From: Alphaproteobacteria bacterium
GTDB taxonomy: Bacteria; Pseudomonadota; Alphaproteobacteria; Micropepsales; Micropepsaceae
Assembly (NCBI GenBank): GCA_003131925.1
Contig: PKWC01000122.1
Span: forward strand, 1-7,083
Direction: 5' to 3'
Length of the DNA: 7,083 nt
The notes below the pieces were generated by a model. That model was not told where the DNA came from. It searched no databases and was given only the letters and a program-made list of their open reading frames with translations. Below, in pieces: positions 1 to 4,963 of this stretch; the first letter of the stretch is position 1; each line of letters opens with the position of its first letter. A program made the translations under genes and the position numbers.

Positions 1-105
1 GCCTGAGAAGCGGGAATGACACGCAAAAGATAAATATCTCGTCCCATTCGGGTCTTGGCGATCTGCGAATTTGCCACTCGCGACTCGTCCGTCAGAGTTT
101 GATCA
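1..105. other. Left-edge stretch without a recognised gene
   Basis: This stretch follows the stop codon of the cysteine-repeat gene, which is transcribed leftwards. I see no convincing gene, RNA or terminator in it. It holds a GGGAAT at 12-17 and a GGGTCT at 50-55 on the plus strand, but they are 32 bp apart rather than the 16 bp seen at the four promoter-like sites elsewhere, and no plus-strand gene follows. Confidence 0.5.
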
Positions 106-711
106 CTAGTTCGCCGAGAAATCTGTCCTCTGGAGCGTGCCCTGCAAGTCCGCAACGCAGTTTGCGAAGGCGCCAAAAGCCGGATCGAAGCCGAGCCTCG
201 CGCAGGCCTGCTGTTCCCTTTGCAAGACAGTGTCGAATGAGGCGGAGAAGTCGGATCCGGCCGATGTCGGACCTTCCGTTGTGTCGATCAACCGACTCAT
301 CTGAACCGGCGTGTTTATCATGTCGGAGCTGGGCGTTGCATCGGCCGCTTGCAGGAGGCACACAGCCAGATCGGAGCTATCGGGCTTGAGACCTTCCGCA
401 AAGCATTTGCTGCGGGCGTGTACGACAGCGCGCTCGCGGCTAGCGCTCTCCAGCGAACCCTTAAGGCTTGAGACACAGCCATCGAAATGTTCGTCGTCCG
501 GCTGGACGCGAACAACGACCTCGCAAACCTCCTGAGCCTGGGCGAGTTGGTTCGAGGCCGGAGTGTCGTGAACTTTGGGTGCGGCATCGGCACGGGCAAC
601 GAAGCTTGCCAGAATCAGAACACCCATGATGGCCGCCGTCTTCCGCGACGGCACAAGATCGGACGCGCTGGAATTTGCGCGGCTACGAATGGAACTGGTG
701 AAATGAAACAT
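106..711 (-). CDS. Secreted protein with three cysteine-pair repeats, function unknown
   Basis: This 201-residue protein is not one I can name. An N-terminal n-region of about 26 residues is followed by a hydrophobic stretch (roughly residues 26-39) and an ADAAP signal-peptidase-like site near 44, so export to the periplasm is likely. The mature part holds exactly six cysteines in three pairs: C63/C79, C103/C118 and C170/C185. Each pair is spaced 15-16 residues, has a proline midway, and is followed by a hydrophobic residue and a short helix-like tail. This suggests three disulfide-pinned helical hairpins. The start at 711 is supported by GGAGA eight bases upstream. The first 27 codons and the leader resemble those of the 96-residue gene at 2318-2028. 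A promoter-like motif of the local ECF set lies at 754-781. The Cys-repeat signature recalls small secreted proteins of Rhizobiales, but that is memory only. Confidence 0.75.
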   Translation of the reverse strand: MFHFTSSIRSRANSSASDLVPSRKTAAIMGVLILASFVARADAAPKVHDTPASNQLAQAQEVCEVVVRVQPDDEHFDGCVSSLKGSLESASRERAVVHARSKCFAEGLKPDSSDLAVCLLQAADATPSSDMINTPVQMSRLIDTTEGPTSAGSDFSASFDTVLQREQQACARLGFDPAFGAFANCVADLQGTLQRTDFSAN

Positions 712-716
712 GAGTA

Positions 717-758
717 GGTCTCCGTTTGGTTTGAAGCGAAATCGTCAGACAGGAGACC
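717..758 (-). promoter_or_regulatory. Inverted repeat pairing the -10 region with the ribosome-binding site (copy A)
   Basis: On the minus strand GGTCTCC (758-752), which contains the -10-like element, is the exact complement of GGAGACC (723-717), which contains the Shine-Dalgarno sequence of the 711 start. The loop would be 28 bases. Only RNA coming from upstream of the local promoter would contain both arms. The structure is a prediction. Confidence 0.4.
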
Positions 759-781
759 CGCGTGCGCGCCGATATATTCCC
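754..781 (-). promoter_or_regulatory. ECF-type promoter, site A
   Basis: Read on the minus strand, GGGAAT (781-776) is separated by exactly 16 bp from GGGTCT (759-754), about 43 bases before the ATG at 711. The extended -35 reads GGGAATATATC. The same two elements at the same spacing occur at 2360-2387, 4170-4197 and 5553-5580, the last just upstream of an ECF sigma gene. Assignment to that sigma factor is inferred. Confidence 0.7.
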
Positions 782-833
782 GCTCAGTTGAGTCTGCCGT
801 GAAGTGTATTCCGACACCGACTCCGAAATCCCT

Positions 834-1481
834 TCAGGAACCCTGCAGGCCGGCGATGGCTCCGTGCCGTGCCAGCCACGGGATCATGCGCGCGAGGACA
901 GCGTCGCGCTTGAGGAACTGGTGTCGGAGTGCGGCAAGCACGTGCAGAGCGAGCAGCGCGTACGTAATCCTGGCGAGAAGGTGGTGGGCTGCAACGGAAA
1001 GACCGTACATGCGGAGTTTCTGGTCGAAGGGGATAGTGCCGAGAGAGGGGATATACGGCCAATGCACGACACCAAACAACATGATCGGCGTTGGCAGACT
1101 CAATGTGGATGCAATTGCCCATCCTGTGAGCGGCATTGCAAACATGATGAAATAGAAGCCTCGCTCCACGATCTTCGCCGCGCCCTTCTCCCAGGCCTGC
1201 ATCGTGGTCGCGAACGGTGGCGGCGGATTGAGCAGGCGCCACATCAGACGCAGCACACTCAGAAGAAGGATGGTGATTCCGATGGATTTGTGAATTTGAA
1301 GGATAGCGGATCCAAGCGCGCCATGGATCGAATGGAACTGCCAGGCGATAAGGATATTCGCAAGAATCAGCGCGGCAACGACCCAGTGAAAGAAGATCGC
1401 GACATAGCTGAACCGCACGACCCTATCATTCATGGGTTCGGGACTGCGGCTTTCCATGACAACAATATCATAGCTCGACAT
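834..1481 (-). CDS. Cytochrome b561 family membrane protein
   Basis: This 215-residue integral membrane protein belongs to the prokaryotic cytochrome b561 (CybB-like) family. Members bind two b hemes within four helices and move electrons between the quinone pool and periplasmic acceptors. The four helices are near residues 24-47, 59-82, 107-126 and 163-188. The expected histidines are present: H32 in helix 1, H64 in helix 2, and H166/H167 and H180 in helix 4. The start at 1481 is chosen because GAGAG lies about seven bases upstream. An in-frame ATG at 1496 would add five residues. One at 1433 gives a more typical N-terminus (MNDRVVRF) but lacks a ribosome-binding site. It follows the CBS gene by 41 bp and is probably its operon partner. 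With a copper protein and a Cys-rich exported protein nearby, a redox role at the membrane is plausible, but the partner is unknown. Confidence 0.9.
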   Translation of the reverse strand: MSSYDIVVMESRSPEPMNDRVVRFSYVAIFFHWVVAALILANILIAWQFHSIHGALGSAILQIHKSIGITILLLSVLRLMWRLLNPPPPFATTMQAWEKGAAKIVERGFYFIMFAMPLTGWAIASTLSLPTPIMLFGVVHWPYIPSLGTIPFDQKLRMYGLSVAAHHLLARITYALLALHVLAALRHQFLKRDAVLARMIPWLARHGAIAGLQGS

Positions 1482-1522
1482 GGAGTTCTCTCGCATGTGT
1501 GAGAATTCAGACTCGGCGCGGA

Positions 1523-1954
1523 TCAGTGCGCCGCGATGTAAACGTCGCGCAAGACGTTCGATTCTGTTTCGAGGTCGTCCAGCCTCTGCTTGACGATGTC
1601 GCCGACGCTCACGATGCCTGCGAGTCTTCCGTCCGCAATCACCGGCAGTTGCCGTACGCGGTAACGGGTCATGAGATTCATCGCACGTCTGATGCTGTCG
1701 CCAGGCGCGATAGTGATGATGGTGAGGGTCAGGACGTCCTTCACGGCCATGGAGAGCGCATGTTCTCCAAAACGCGAAATGGCACTCACGACGTCGCGCT
1801 CCGACACGATGCCAGCGATTGCATCGCCGCTCTTCACCACCAGGGCCGCGACGCCGCGCTCGCGCATCTGATCGACGGCATTCTTGACCGTCGCGGTCGG
1901 ACGGATCGTGAAAACCTTGCTGCCCTTGCGGTCCAGGATATTCTGTATGGTCAT
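1523..1954 (-). CDS. Two-CBS-domain protein
   Basis: This 143-residue soluble protein consists almost entirely of a tandem CBS pair (Bateman module). CBS1 spans about residues 7-60 and contains GVAALVV and IVSERDVV. CBS2 spans about 72-127 and contains VRQLPVI and GIVSVGDIV. Stand-alone CBS pairs in proteobacteria usually bind adenine nucleotides and act as energy or stress sensors. No catalytic or DNA-binding domain is attached, so the target is unknown. The start at 1954 has only a weak ribosome-binding site (AGGC). The gene begins 73 bp after the stop of the 96-residue gene and ends 41 bp before the cytochrome b561 start, so I read the three as one unit from the promoter at 2360-2387. The 73-bp gap shows no copy of the ECF motif. 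Confidence 0.92.
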   Translation of the reverse strand: MTIQNILDRKGSKVFTIRPTATVKNAVDQMRERGVAALVVKSGDAIAGIVSERDVVSAISRFGEHALSMAVKDVLTLTIITIAPGDSIRRAMNLMTRYRVRQLPVIADGRLAGIVSVGDIVKQRLDDLETESNVLRDVYIAAH

Positions 1955-2027
1955 TGAGTATTGCCTGACGGTAAGTGTGGGTGCCGACCGGTTGAACCAC
2001 GATCGGCTCTGCTAACGATTAAGGTAC

Positions 2028-2318
2028 CTACGCGAACGTAAAAATGGCCCACGCCGCCCCAAAAGTCGTGAAGGCGAGCAAAACTCCGACCGCTCGACGG
2101 GCGCGCAACCGAATCCGACTGGACGCTTCGTTTATCTTATGGTCGCGCGCGAAATCATCGAGGCGCAGCGGACATTTGTCCGCGCCGGTCCTGCTGCGCC
2201 CGAACTCGCGCACAGGATCCGCTCCGGACCGACGCAGGTCGGCCGTCTTTCGGAGCGGCGCCGGATCCGAAGCGCTGGATTCCGCGCCATTGCGAATGGT
2301 GCGAGCCAAATGACGCAT
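2028..2318 (-). CDS. Small protein with a C-terminal membrane segment, unknown function
   Basis: This 96-residue protein has no family I recognise. The N-terminal two thirds is polar and arginine-rich, with a single cysteine (C49). Residues 76-96 form one hydrophobic segment ending at the last residue, which suggests tail anchoring in the inner membrane. The frame runs back to 2423, but ATG 2318 is preferred: GGAGA lies eight bases upstream, and the start aligns with that of the Cys-repeat gene at 711, whose leader and first 27 codons are clearly related. Unlike that protein, it has no signal peptide after the shared N-terminus. It sits 61 bp after tatA and leads the CBS-cytochrome b561 unit. 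The repeat relationship and the ribosome-binding site support a real gene. The product may be a remnant or a chimera. Confidence 0.65.
   Translation of the reverse strand: MRHLARTIRNGAESSASDPAPLRKTADLRRSGADPVREFGRSRTGADKCPLRLDDFARDHKINEASSRIRLRARRAVGVLLAFTTFGAAWAIFTFA
2215..2268. repeat. Nested imperfect inverted repeat inside the 96-residue gene
   Basis: GGATCC-GCTCCG at 2215-2226 faces CGGAGC-GGCGCC-GGATCC at 2251-2268, an inverted repeat with six extra bases in one arm. Inside lies a 5-bp hairpin, CCGAC/GTCGG, around 2229-2242. It could be a small palindromic insertion into the gene or simply GC-rich coding sequence. Confidence 0.4.
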
Positions 2319-2320
2319 GA

Positions 2321-2367
2321 GCGGGTCTCCGTTTGTTTGTAGTGACATCGTCAGAAACAAGACCCGC
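2321..2367 (-). promoter_or_regulatory. Inverted repeat pairing the -10 region with the ribosome-binding site (copy B)
   Basis: On the minus strand GCGGGTCT (2367-2360) is the exact complement of AGACCCGC (2328-2321), which overlaps the GGAGA of the 2318 start. The loop is 31 bases. The left arm includes the -10-like element, so only read-through RNA from tatA would contain both arms. Confidence 0.4.
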
Positions 2368-2387
2368 GCACGCGCTGATTTATTCCT
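2360..2387 (-). promoter_or_regulatory. ECF-type promoter, site B
   Basis: On the minus strand AGGAAT (2387-2382) is 16 bp from GGGTCT (2365-2360), about 42 bases before the ATG at 2318. The extended -35 AGGAATAAATC overlaps the GAA-TAA end of tatA. The first base departs from the GGGAAT of the other three sites, while the -10 is identical to sites A and D. Confidence 0.7.
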
Positions 2388-2568
2388 GCTCGGGCGCGAT
2401 TGCGCGAGACTGCAGAGGACCATGCTCCGTGTCGTTCAATCCGGAGCGGAAGGCTTTGATGCCTTTGGCGACATCGCCCATCAGGTCGGAAATCTTGCCG
2501 CGCCCGCCGAATAGCAGAAGCGCGACCACGGCCAGAATCAAAATGTGCCAGATGCTGAGCGTACCCAT
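2380..2568 (-). CDS. tatA: TatA/E family twin-arginine translocase subunit
   Basis: This 62-residue protein has the TatA layout: a short N-terminal membrane helix (about residues 5-20, beginning SIWH), an FGG hinge, then an amphipathic helix GKISDLMGDVAKGIKAF, and a short acidic tail. TatA oligomers form the size-adjustable pore that passes folded twin-arginine substrates. The start at 2568 has a strong ribosome-binding site (AAGGAG). A longer frame reaching 2712 is not supported upstream. No tatB or tatC follows, so this is probably an extra TatA and not the housekeeping operon. It stands three genes below the sigma/anti-sigma pair, beside a Tat-signal-bearing phosphoesterase that could be its substrate. 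Whether it shares the phosphoesterase transcript depends on the hairpins in the 244-bp gap upstream. Confidence 0.9.
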   Translation of the reverse strand: MGTLSIWHILILAVVALLLFGGRGKISDLMGDVAKGIKAFRSGLNDTEHGPLQSRAIAPEQE

Positions 2569-2608
2569 GAAACTCTCCTTCGGTCGGCCGGGCTTGGTGC
2601 GTTCGCCG

Positions 2609-2624
2609 TCCCGCTTGCGCGGGA
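2609..2624. repeat. Small GC-rich hairpin in the cupredoxin-tatA gap
   Basis: TCCCGC (2609-2614) and GCGGGA (2619-2624) form a perfect 6-bp stem around a 4-base loop TTGC. With the larger hairpin about 55 bp away it resembles the short GC-rich palindromic elements scattered through many alphaproteobacterial genomes. Whether it is dispersed in this genome cannot be told from one window. Confidence 0.5.
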
Positions 2625-2677
2625 ACAGCGTTCGATGCCCGTGGTTCTCTGTGCCAGCGCAGTCCGCGCGCAAGGCG

Positions 2678-2711
2678 TGGACGGGACGCCGAGGGGCTGG
2701 CGTCCCGTCCA
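2678..2711 (-). terminator. Strong hairpin between cupredoxin and tatA (terminator or processing site)
   Basis: GGACGGGACGCC (2679-2690) and GGCGTCCCGTCC (2699-2710) pair perfectly over 12 bp. A further T-A pair (2678/2711) makes 13, and the loop is 8 bases. No run of T follows on either strand, so a classical intrinsic terminator is not proven. In minus-strand RNA it lies about 100 bases past the cupredoxin stop and 110 before tatA. It could end or weaken transcription, or protect the upstream mRNA. Confidence 0.5.
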
Positions 2712-2812
2712 TTGTAGAGCGGCCGTCGCTTTGGGGGGGCTTGGAGCAACGGATCGCCCATGCGGTCTCACGACTGCGTCGAACGCGGCGTGAGGAAAGA
2801 CTCAGGCAGCTC

Positions 2813-3163
2813 TTACTTCACAATGATCGCGGCCATCATTCTGGGATGGATCGAGCAGAGATATTTGTAAGTGCCGGACTTGACGAATTTGAATGTATAT
2901 TTGTCGTTCTGGTCGAGCGCGCCAGAGCGAAACAGACCGTCCACGCTCGTGACCGTATGAGGTTCGCCGTCCATATTTTGCCAGGTCACGGACGTACCGG
3001 CCTTGACCGTCAGCGACATGGGGGAGAAGTCGAAATTCTTCATGACGACCGAATTCGCCTCATGTGCATCTGCAATGCCGATGACCGATATCGGAGCGGC
3101 GGCGAACAGCATTGCGGCTGCGAGGGCGTCGATGAGATTGCGGCCGGATGTTTTCATAAGCAT
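2813..3163 (-). CDS. Periplasmic cupredoxin (plastocyanin/amicyanin-like)
   Basis: This 116-residue protein is a small exported type 1 copper protein, normally a one-electron carrier in the periplasm. Residues 1 to about 33 form a signal peptide (hydrophobic LAAAMLFAAAPISVIGIA, cleavage near ADA). The cupredoxin fold follows: FDFSPMSLTVKAGTSVTW, then the ligand His in EPHTV (H69), and the C-terminal ligand loop CSIHPRM. That loop supplies C103, H106 and M109, the complete Cys-His-Met set. The start at 3163 has AAGGA about nine bases upstream. ATG 3157 is an alternative two codons later. It begins 32 bp after the phosphoesterase stop, so the two are very likely co-transcribed. The electron donor and acceptor are unknown. 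The cytochrome b561 further down is a speculative partner. Confidence 0.92.
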   Translation of the reverse strand: MLMKTSGRNLIDALAAAMLFAAAPISVIGIADAHEANSVVMKNFDFSPMSLTVKAGTSVTWQNMDGEPHTVTSVDGLFRSGALDQNDKYTFKFVKSGTYKYLCSIHPRMMAAIIVK

Positions 3164-3195
3164 GTGACTGTCCTTGAAAGGTGTGGGGTTGAAGC

Positions 3196-4140
3196 TCATC
3201 CGAGCGTCGTATCGGTCAGCGAAGCGGAAAGCGGATGAGCCAGGACCTTGATGCTGGTGATGCCCAGCATTTTCGGAAGCTGATCGCTCGCAACCTTGAG
3301 CGGTCCGGGCCCCGGGCCGACGCCGGCCGTGGGCTGCGGGTAGGCGGTCGATCGCGCGGTATGGAAAGTGATGTTGCCTTCCACCTTCTGCACGATCTGA
3401 TGGATGTGGCCGTTCAAGACGGTGACGGAACCGAACCGCTTCAGATAGCTCGTCGCCTGATCGGCGTCGCCGGTCCCCCAGCCCCATGGCTCGTAGATGG
3501 TCCACATGGGCATATGGGCAAACACGACGATTGGGGTGCTCGCGGAACGCCCTTTTAGATCCTGTTCCAGCCAGGCGAGCTGCGCGTCCCCGAATGCTCC
3601 CAGTCCGTTCGGTTTGAAGTTCATCACGTTGACGAGCGCAACGAAGTGAACGCCGTTGTGGTCGAAGGTGTAGTAACCCTTGTTTGCGGAGGCCTTGCCG
3701 AAACGGCTGAAATATTCGGTACCGAGACCGTCGGTGACGTCGTGCTCCCCGGGCACGGTGTGGAGTTCGCTGATGTTCAATCCCGACATCAGTTGCGCCG
3801 CCGCGTCGAATTCCTGGGGCTTCGAAAGATGGGTGATATCGCCCGTATGAATGGCGAGCGCCGGTTTCACAGGCATGGCGTTGATGAGGTCGATGGTTTG
3901 CTTCAGCGTGCCGGCGACATCGGGATTGGCTTCCTTGTTGAACCCGATATGCGTGTCGCTGATCTGGAGGAACAGAGGGATGCCGCTGACGCGTGTCGCA
4001 TGTTTCTTCGACGCCGCTATGGCCAGGTCGAGCGGTGCCAGAACGCCGCCCGACAGCATGAAGAGCGTGCCTGCACCGCCGAAGGCCAAGCATTTCAGTG
4101 CGCCGCGGCGCGATGTGTCGATTTCAGTTTCGGATGACAT
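3196..4140 (-). CDS. Tat-exported calcineurin-like metallophosphoesterase
   Basis: This 314-residue protein is a predicted binuclear-metal phosphoesterase. The N-terminus carries a twin-arginine signal (TSRRGALK, arginines 11-12) and a hydrophobic stretch to about residue 43, so it should be exported folded. Metal-site motifs appear in order: DTH (D62, H64), HTGD (D101), GEHD (E132, H133), AHMP (H209) and GHIH (H245, H247). The third motif is normally GNHD or GNHE, so the metal-bridging Asn is Glu here. The start at 4140 is chosen because GGAGAGG lies seven bases upstream. An upstream in-frame ATG at 4218 would fall inside the anti-sigma gene. It lies 49 bp after the anti-sigma stop, a gap that holds a promoter-like motif and a hairpin. 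The substrate is not deducible. This gene next to a cupredoxin and an ECF/anti-sigma pair is an arrangement I believe recurs in related bacteria, but I could not check. Confidence 0.9.
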   Translation of the reverse strand: MSSETEIDTSRRGALKCLAFGGAGTLFMLSGGVLAPLDLAIAASKKHATRVSGIPLFLQISDTHIGFNKEANPDVAGTLKQTIDLINAMPVKPALAIHTGDITHLSKPQEFDAAAQLMSGLNISELHTVPGEHDVTDGLGTEYFSRFGKASANKGYYTFDHNGVHFVALVNVMNFKPNGLGAFGDAQLAWLEQDLKGRSASTPIVVFAHMPMWTIYEPWGWGTGDADQATSYLKRFGSVTVLNGHIHQIVQKVEGNITFHTARSTAYPQPTAGVGPGPGPLKVASDQLPKMLGITSIKVLAHPLSASLTDTTLG

Positions 4141-4143
4141 GTA

Positions 4144-4169
4144 AGCCTCTCCATTGGATTCGAGAGGCT
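4144..4169 (-). promoter_or_regulatory. Hairpin masking the phosphoesterase ribosome-binding site
   Basis: On the minus strand AGCCTCTC (4169-4162) pairs perfectly with GAGAGGCT (4151-4144) around a 10-base loop. The right arm contains most of the GGAGAGG Shine-Dalgarno sequence, and the ATG follows three bases later. Transcription from the promoter at 4170-4197 should begin within or just past the left arm, so the hairpin would form mainly in RNA reading through from the sigma/anti-sigma unit. Confidence 0.5.
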
Positions 4170-4197
4170 GGACTCGCAACGCTCGCGATTTATTCCC
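4170..4197 (-). promoter_or_regulatory. ECF-type promoter, site C
   Basis: On the minus strand GGGAAT (4197-4192) is 16 bp from GAGTCC (4175-4170), about 30 bases before the ATG at 4140. The extended -35 GGGAATAAATCG contains the TAA stop of the anti-sigma gene. The -10 differs from the GGGTCT of the other three sites at two positions, so this may be the weakest of the four. Confidence 0.6.
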
Positions 4198-4963
4198 GGC
4201 GGATGGGAGCCCCTGCATTCTGAATCAGCCGCGTCAGCGTTTTCATCTCGTCGAGGCCTGCATCCGATACGGCGCAGAATGCAATGTTTCCGCTCTTCCA
4301 GAATAAAAGGTGATAACCGTTGCGCAGTCCTTCAGCCGGCAAATGCTCATCGCCAGCGGCCCACGCAAAGACGTTGATGATGTGCTTGCCGTGCCGGTAA
4401 ACCACGACGGCCGCCCTATGGCCGTCGATATAATCCGCGCGTCCTCCGACGAGAGTGAAACTTTGAGCTGCGAAATTGATCGCCGGCGGCGAGACGTCGG
4501 TATGGCCGGCGAACCACGGCTTGACCGTATGACGGTCGCTCGACACCACGTCGATCAGGTGATCCGACATCATTGAACGTAGATGCGCGTTGGTCAGATC
4601 GTCGACCAGCAGATTCGACCCCGGCTGCAACAAGAGGAAGAATGCCAGCACGGCGGCGAGCGCCGTCACACCGCCCCCGCTGACCGCACCCGTCAGGAAC
4701 GATATTCCGGGCCAACTCTTCCGGCGCCGGGATCGATCGCCATCTTCATCGTCCAGAGCATCGGCAATGCGTTCCCGAAATTCACTGCTCGCGCGATGAT
4801 AGGGCGCGCTTTCCCGCAATGCGCTGCGCGCGGTTTCCAGATCTTTTAGCAGCGCGGCGCAATCGGTACAGGTCTCCAGGTGACGCTCGACTTCGGCCGC
4901 CGCGCCGGCATCGAGTTCGCCGTCGAAATATGCATGCACGCGCAACGCTTCACTGCACGACAT
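4190..4963 (-). CDS. Zinc-finger transmembrane anti-sigma factor
   Basis: This 257-residue protein should hold the ECF sigma factor inactive at the inner membrane. The cytoplasmic N-terminus has the anti-sigma zinc motif H28-x3-C32-x2-C35 (RHLETCTDC), with C3 and H10 upstream. One membrane helix lies at about 96-113. The periplasmic domain includes a SSDRHTVKPWF block (141-151), a GGRADYIDG block (173-181) and a histidine-rich VYRHGKHIINVFAW strand (188-201), features I associate with PrtR-like or RsiW-like regulators. A single cysteine (C230) lies in the periplasmic part. The start at 4963 overlaps the sigma gene by 14 bp, so translational coupling and equal output are likely. How the signal is sensed, by proteolysis or by redox/metal binding to the periplasmic His/Cys residues, cannot be told. 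The TAA stop is part of the next promoter motif. Confidence 0.92.
   Translation of the reverse strand: MSCSEALRVHAYFDGELDAGAAAEVERHLETCTDCAALLKDLETARSALRESAPYHRASSEFRERIADALDDEDGDRSRRRKSWPGISFLTGAVSGGGVTALAAVLAFFLLLQPGSNLLVDDLTNAHLRSMMSDHLIDVVSSDRHTVKPWFAGHTDVSPPAINFAAQSFTLVGGRADYIDGHRAAVVVYRHGKHIINVFAWAAGDEHLPAEGLRNGYHLLFWKSGNIAFCAVSDAGLDEMKTLTRLIQNAGAPIRRE

Larger units (their letters stand above)
631..781 (-). repeat. Duplicated promoter-leader-N-terminus module, copy A
   Basis: This segment matches 2238-2387 in the same orientation. From the -35-like hexamer to the start codon the two copies are about 80% identical by hand count, with one single-base indel. The first 27 codons share about 15 residues (M, H, IR, then SSASD, P, RKTA). 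After that the two proteins diverge completely. Confidence 0.75.
2238..2387 (-). repeat. Duplicated promoter-leader-N-terminus module, copy B
   Basis: This is the counterpart of 631-781, in the same orientation, covering promoter, leader, ribosome-binding site and the first 27 codons of the 96-residue gene. The sequence just before the shared ATG (CAAAC, then ACGGAGACC) is nearly the same in both copies. Confidence 0.75.

Noticed and set aside
12..55. GGGAAT and GGGTCT on the plus strand near the left edge, with ATAAATATC between them
   Set aside because: The spacing is 32 bp instead of 16 and no plus-strand gene follows, so I treat it as chance despite the similarity to site D.
804..1502. 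232-codon open frame on the plus strand
   Set aside because: It is antisense to the cytochrome b561 gene, with composition typical of a shadow frame and no domain.
1482..2000. Upstream extension of the cytochrome b561 frame, giving a 388-residue protein
   Set aside because: It overlaps the CBS gene out of frame, is highly charged and low in complexity, and GAGAG supports the start at 1481.
2621..2646. GGGAAC-N16-GGTTCT on the plus strand, somewhat like an ECF or EcfG promoter
   Set aside because: It overlaps the small hairpin, points against every nearby gene, and has no coding sequence downstream on the plus strand.
2538..2771. 77-codon minus-strand frame in the cupredoxin-tatA gap
   Set aside because: It covers the hairpins, runs into tatA in another frame, and lacks a ribosome-binding site or any recognisable domain. 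It is more likely part of a non-coding repeat-like element.
2333..3238. 301-codon open frame on the plus strand
   Set aside because: It runs antisense through tatA and the cupredoxin, both solid by domain content. It has no recognisable domain and reflects GC-rich third positions.
3164..4093. Upstream extension of the cupredoxin frame, giving a 426-residue protein
   Set aside because: The extra part overlaps the phosphoesterase in another frame and has no domain. The signal peptide and a ribosome-binding site support the start at 3163.
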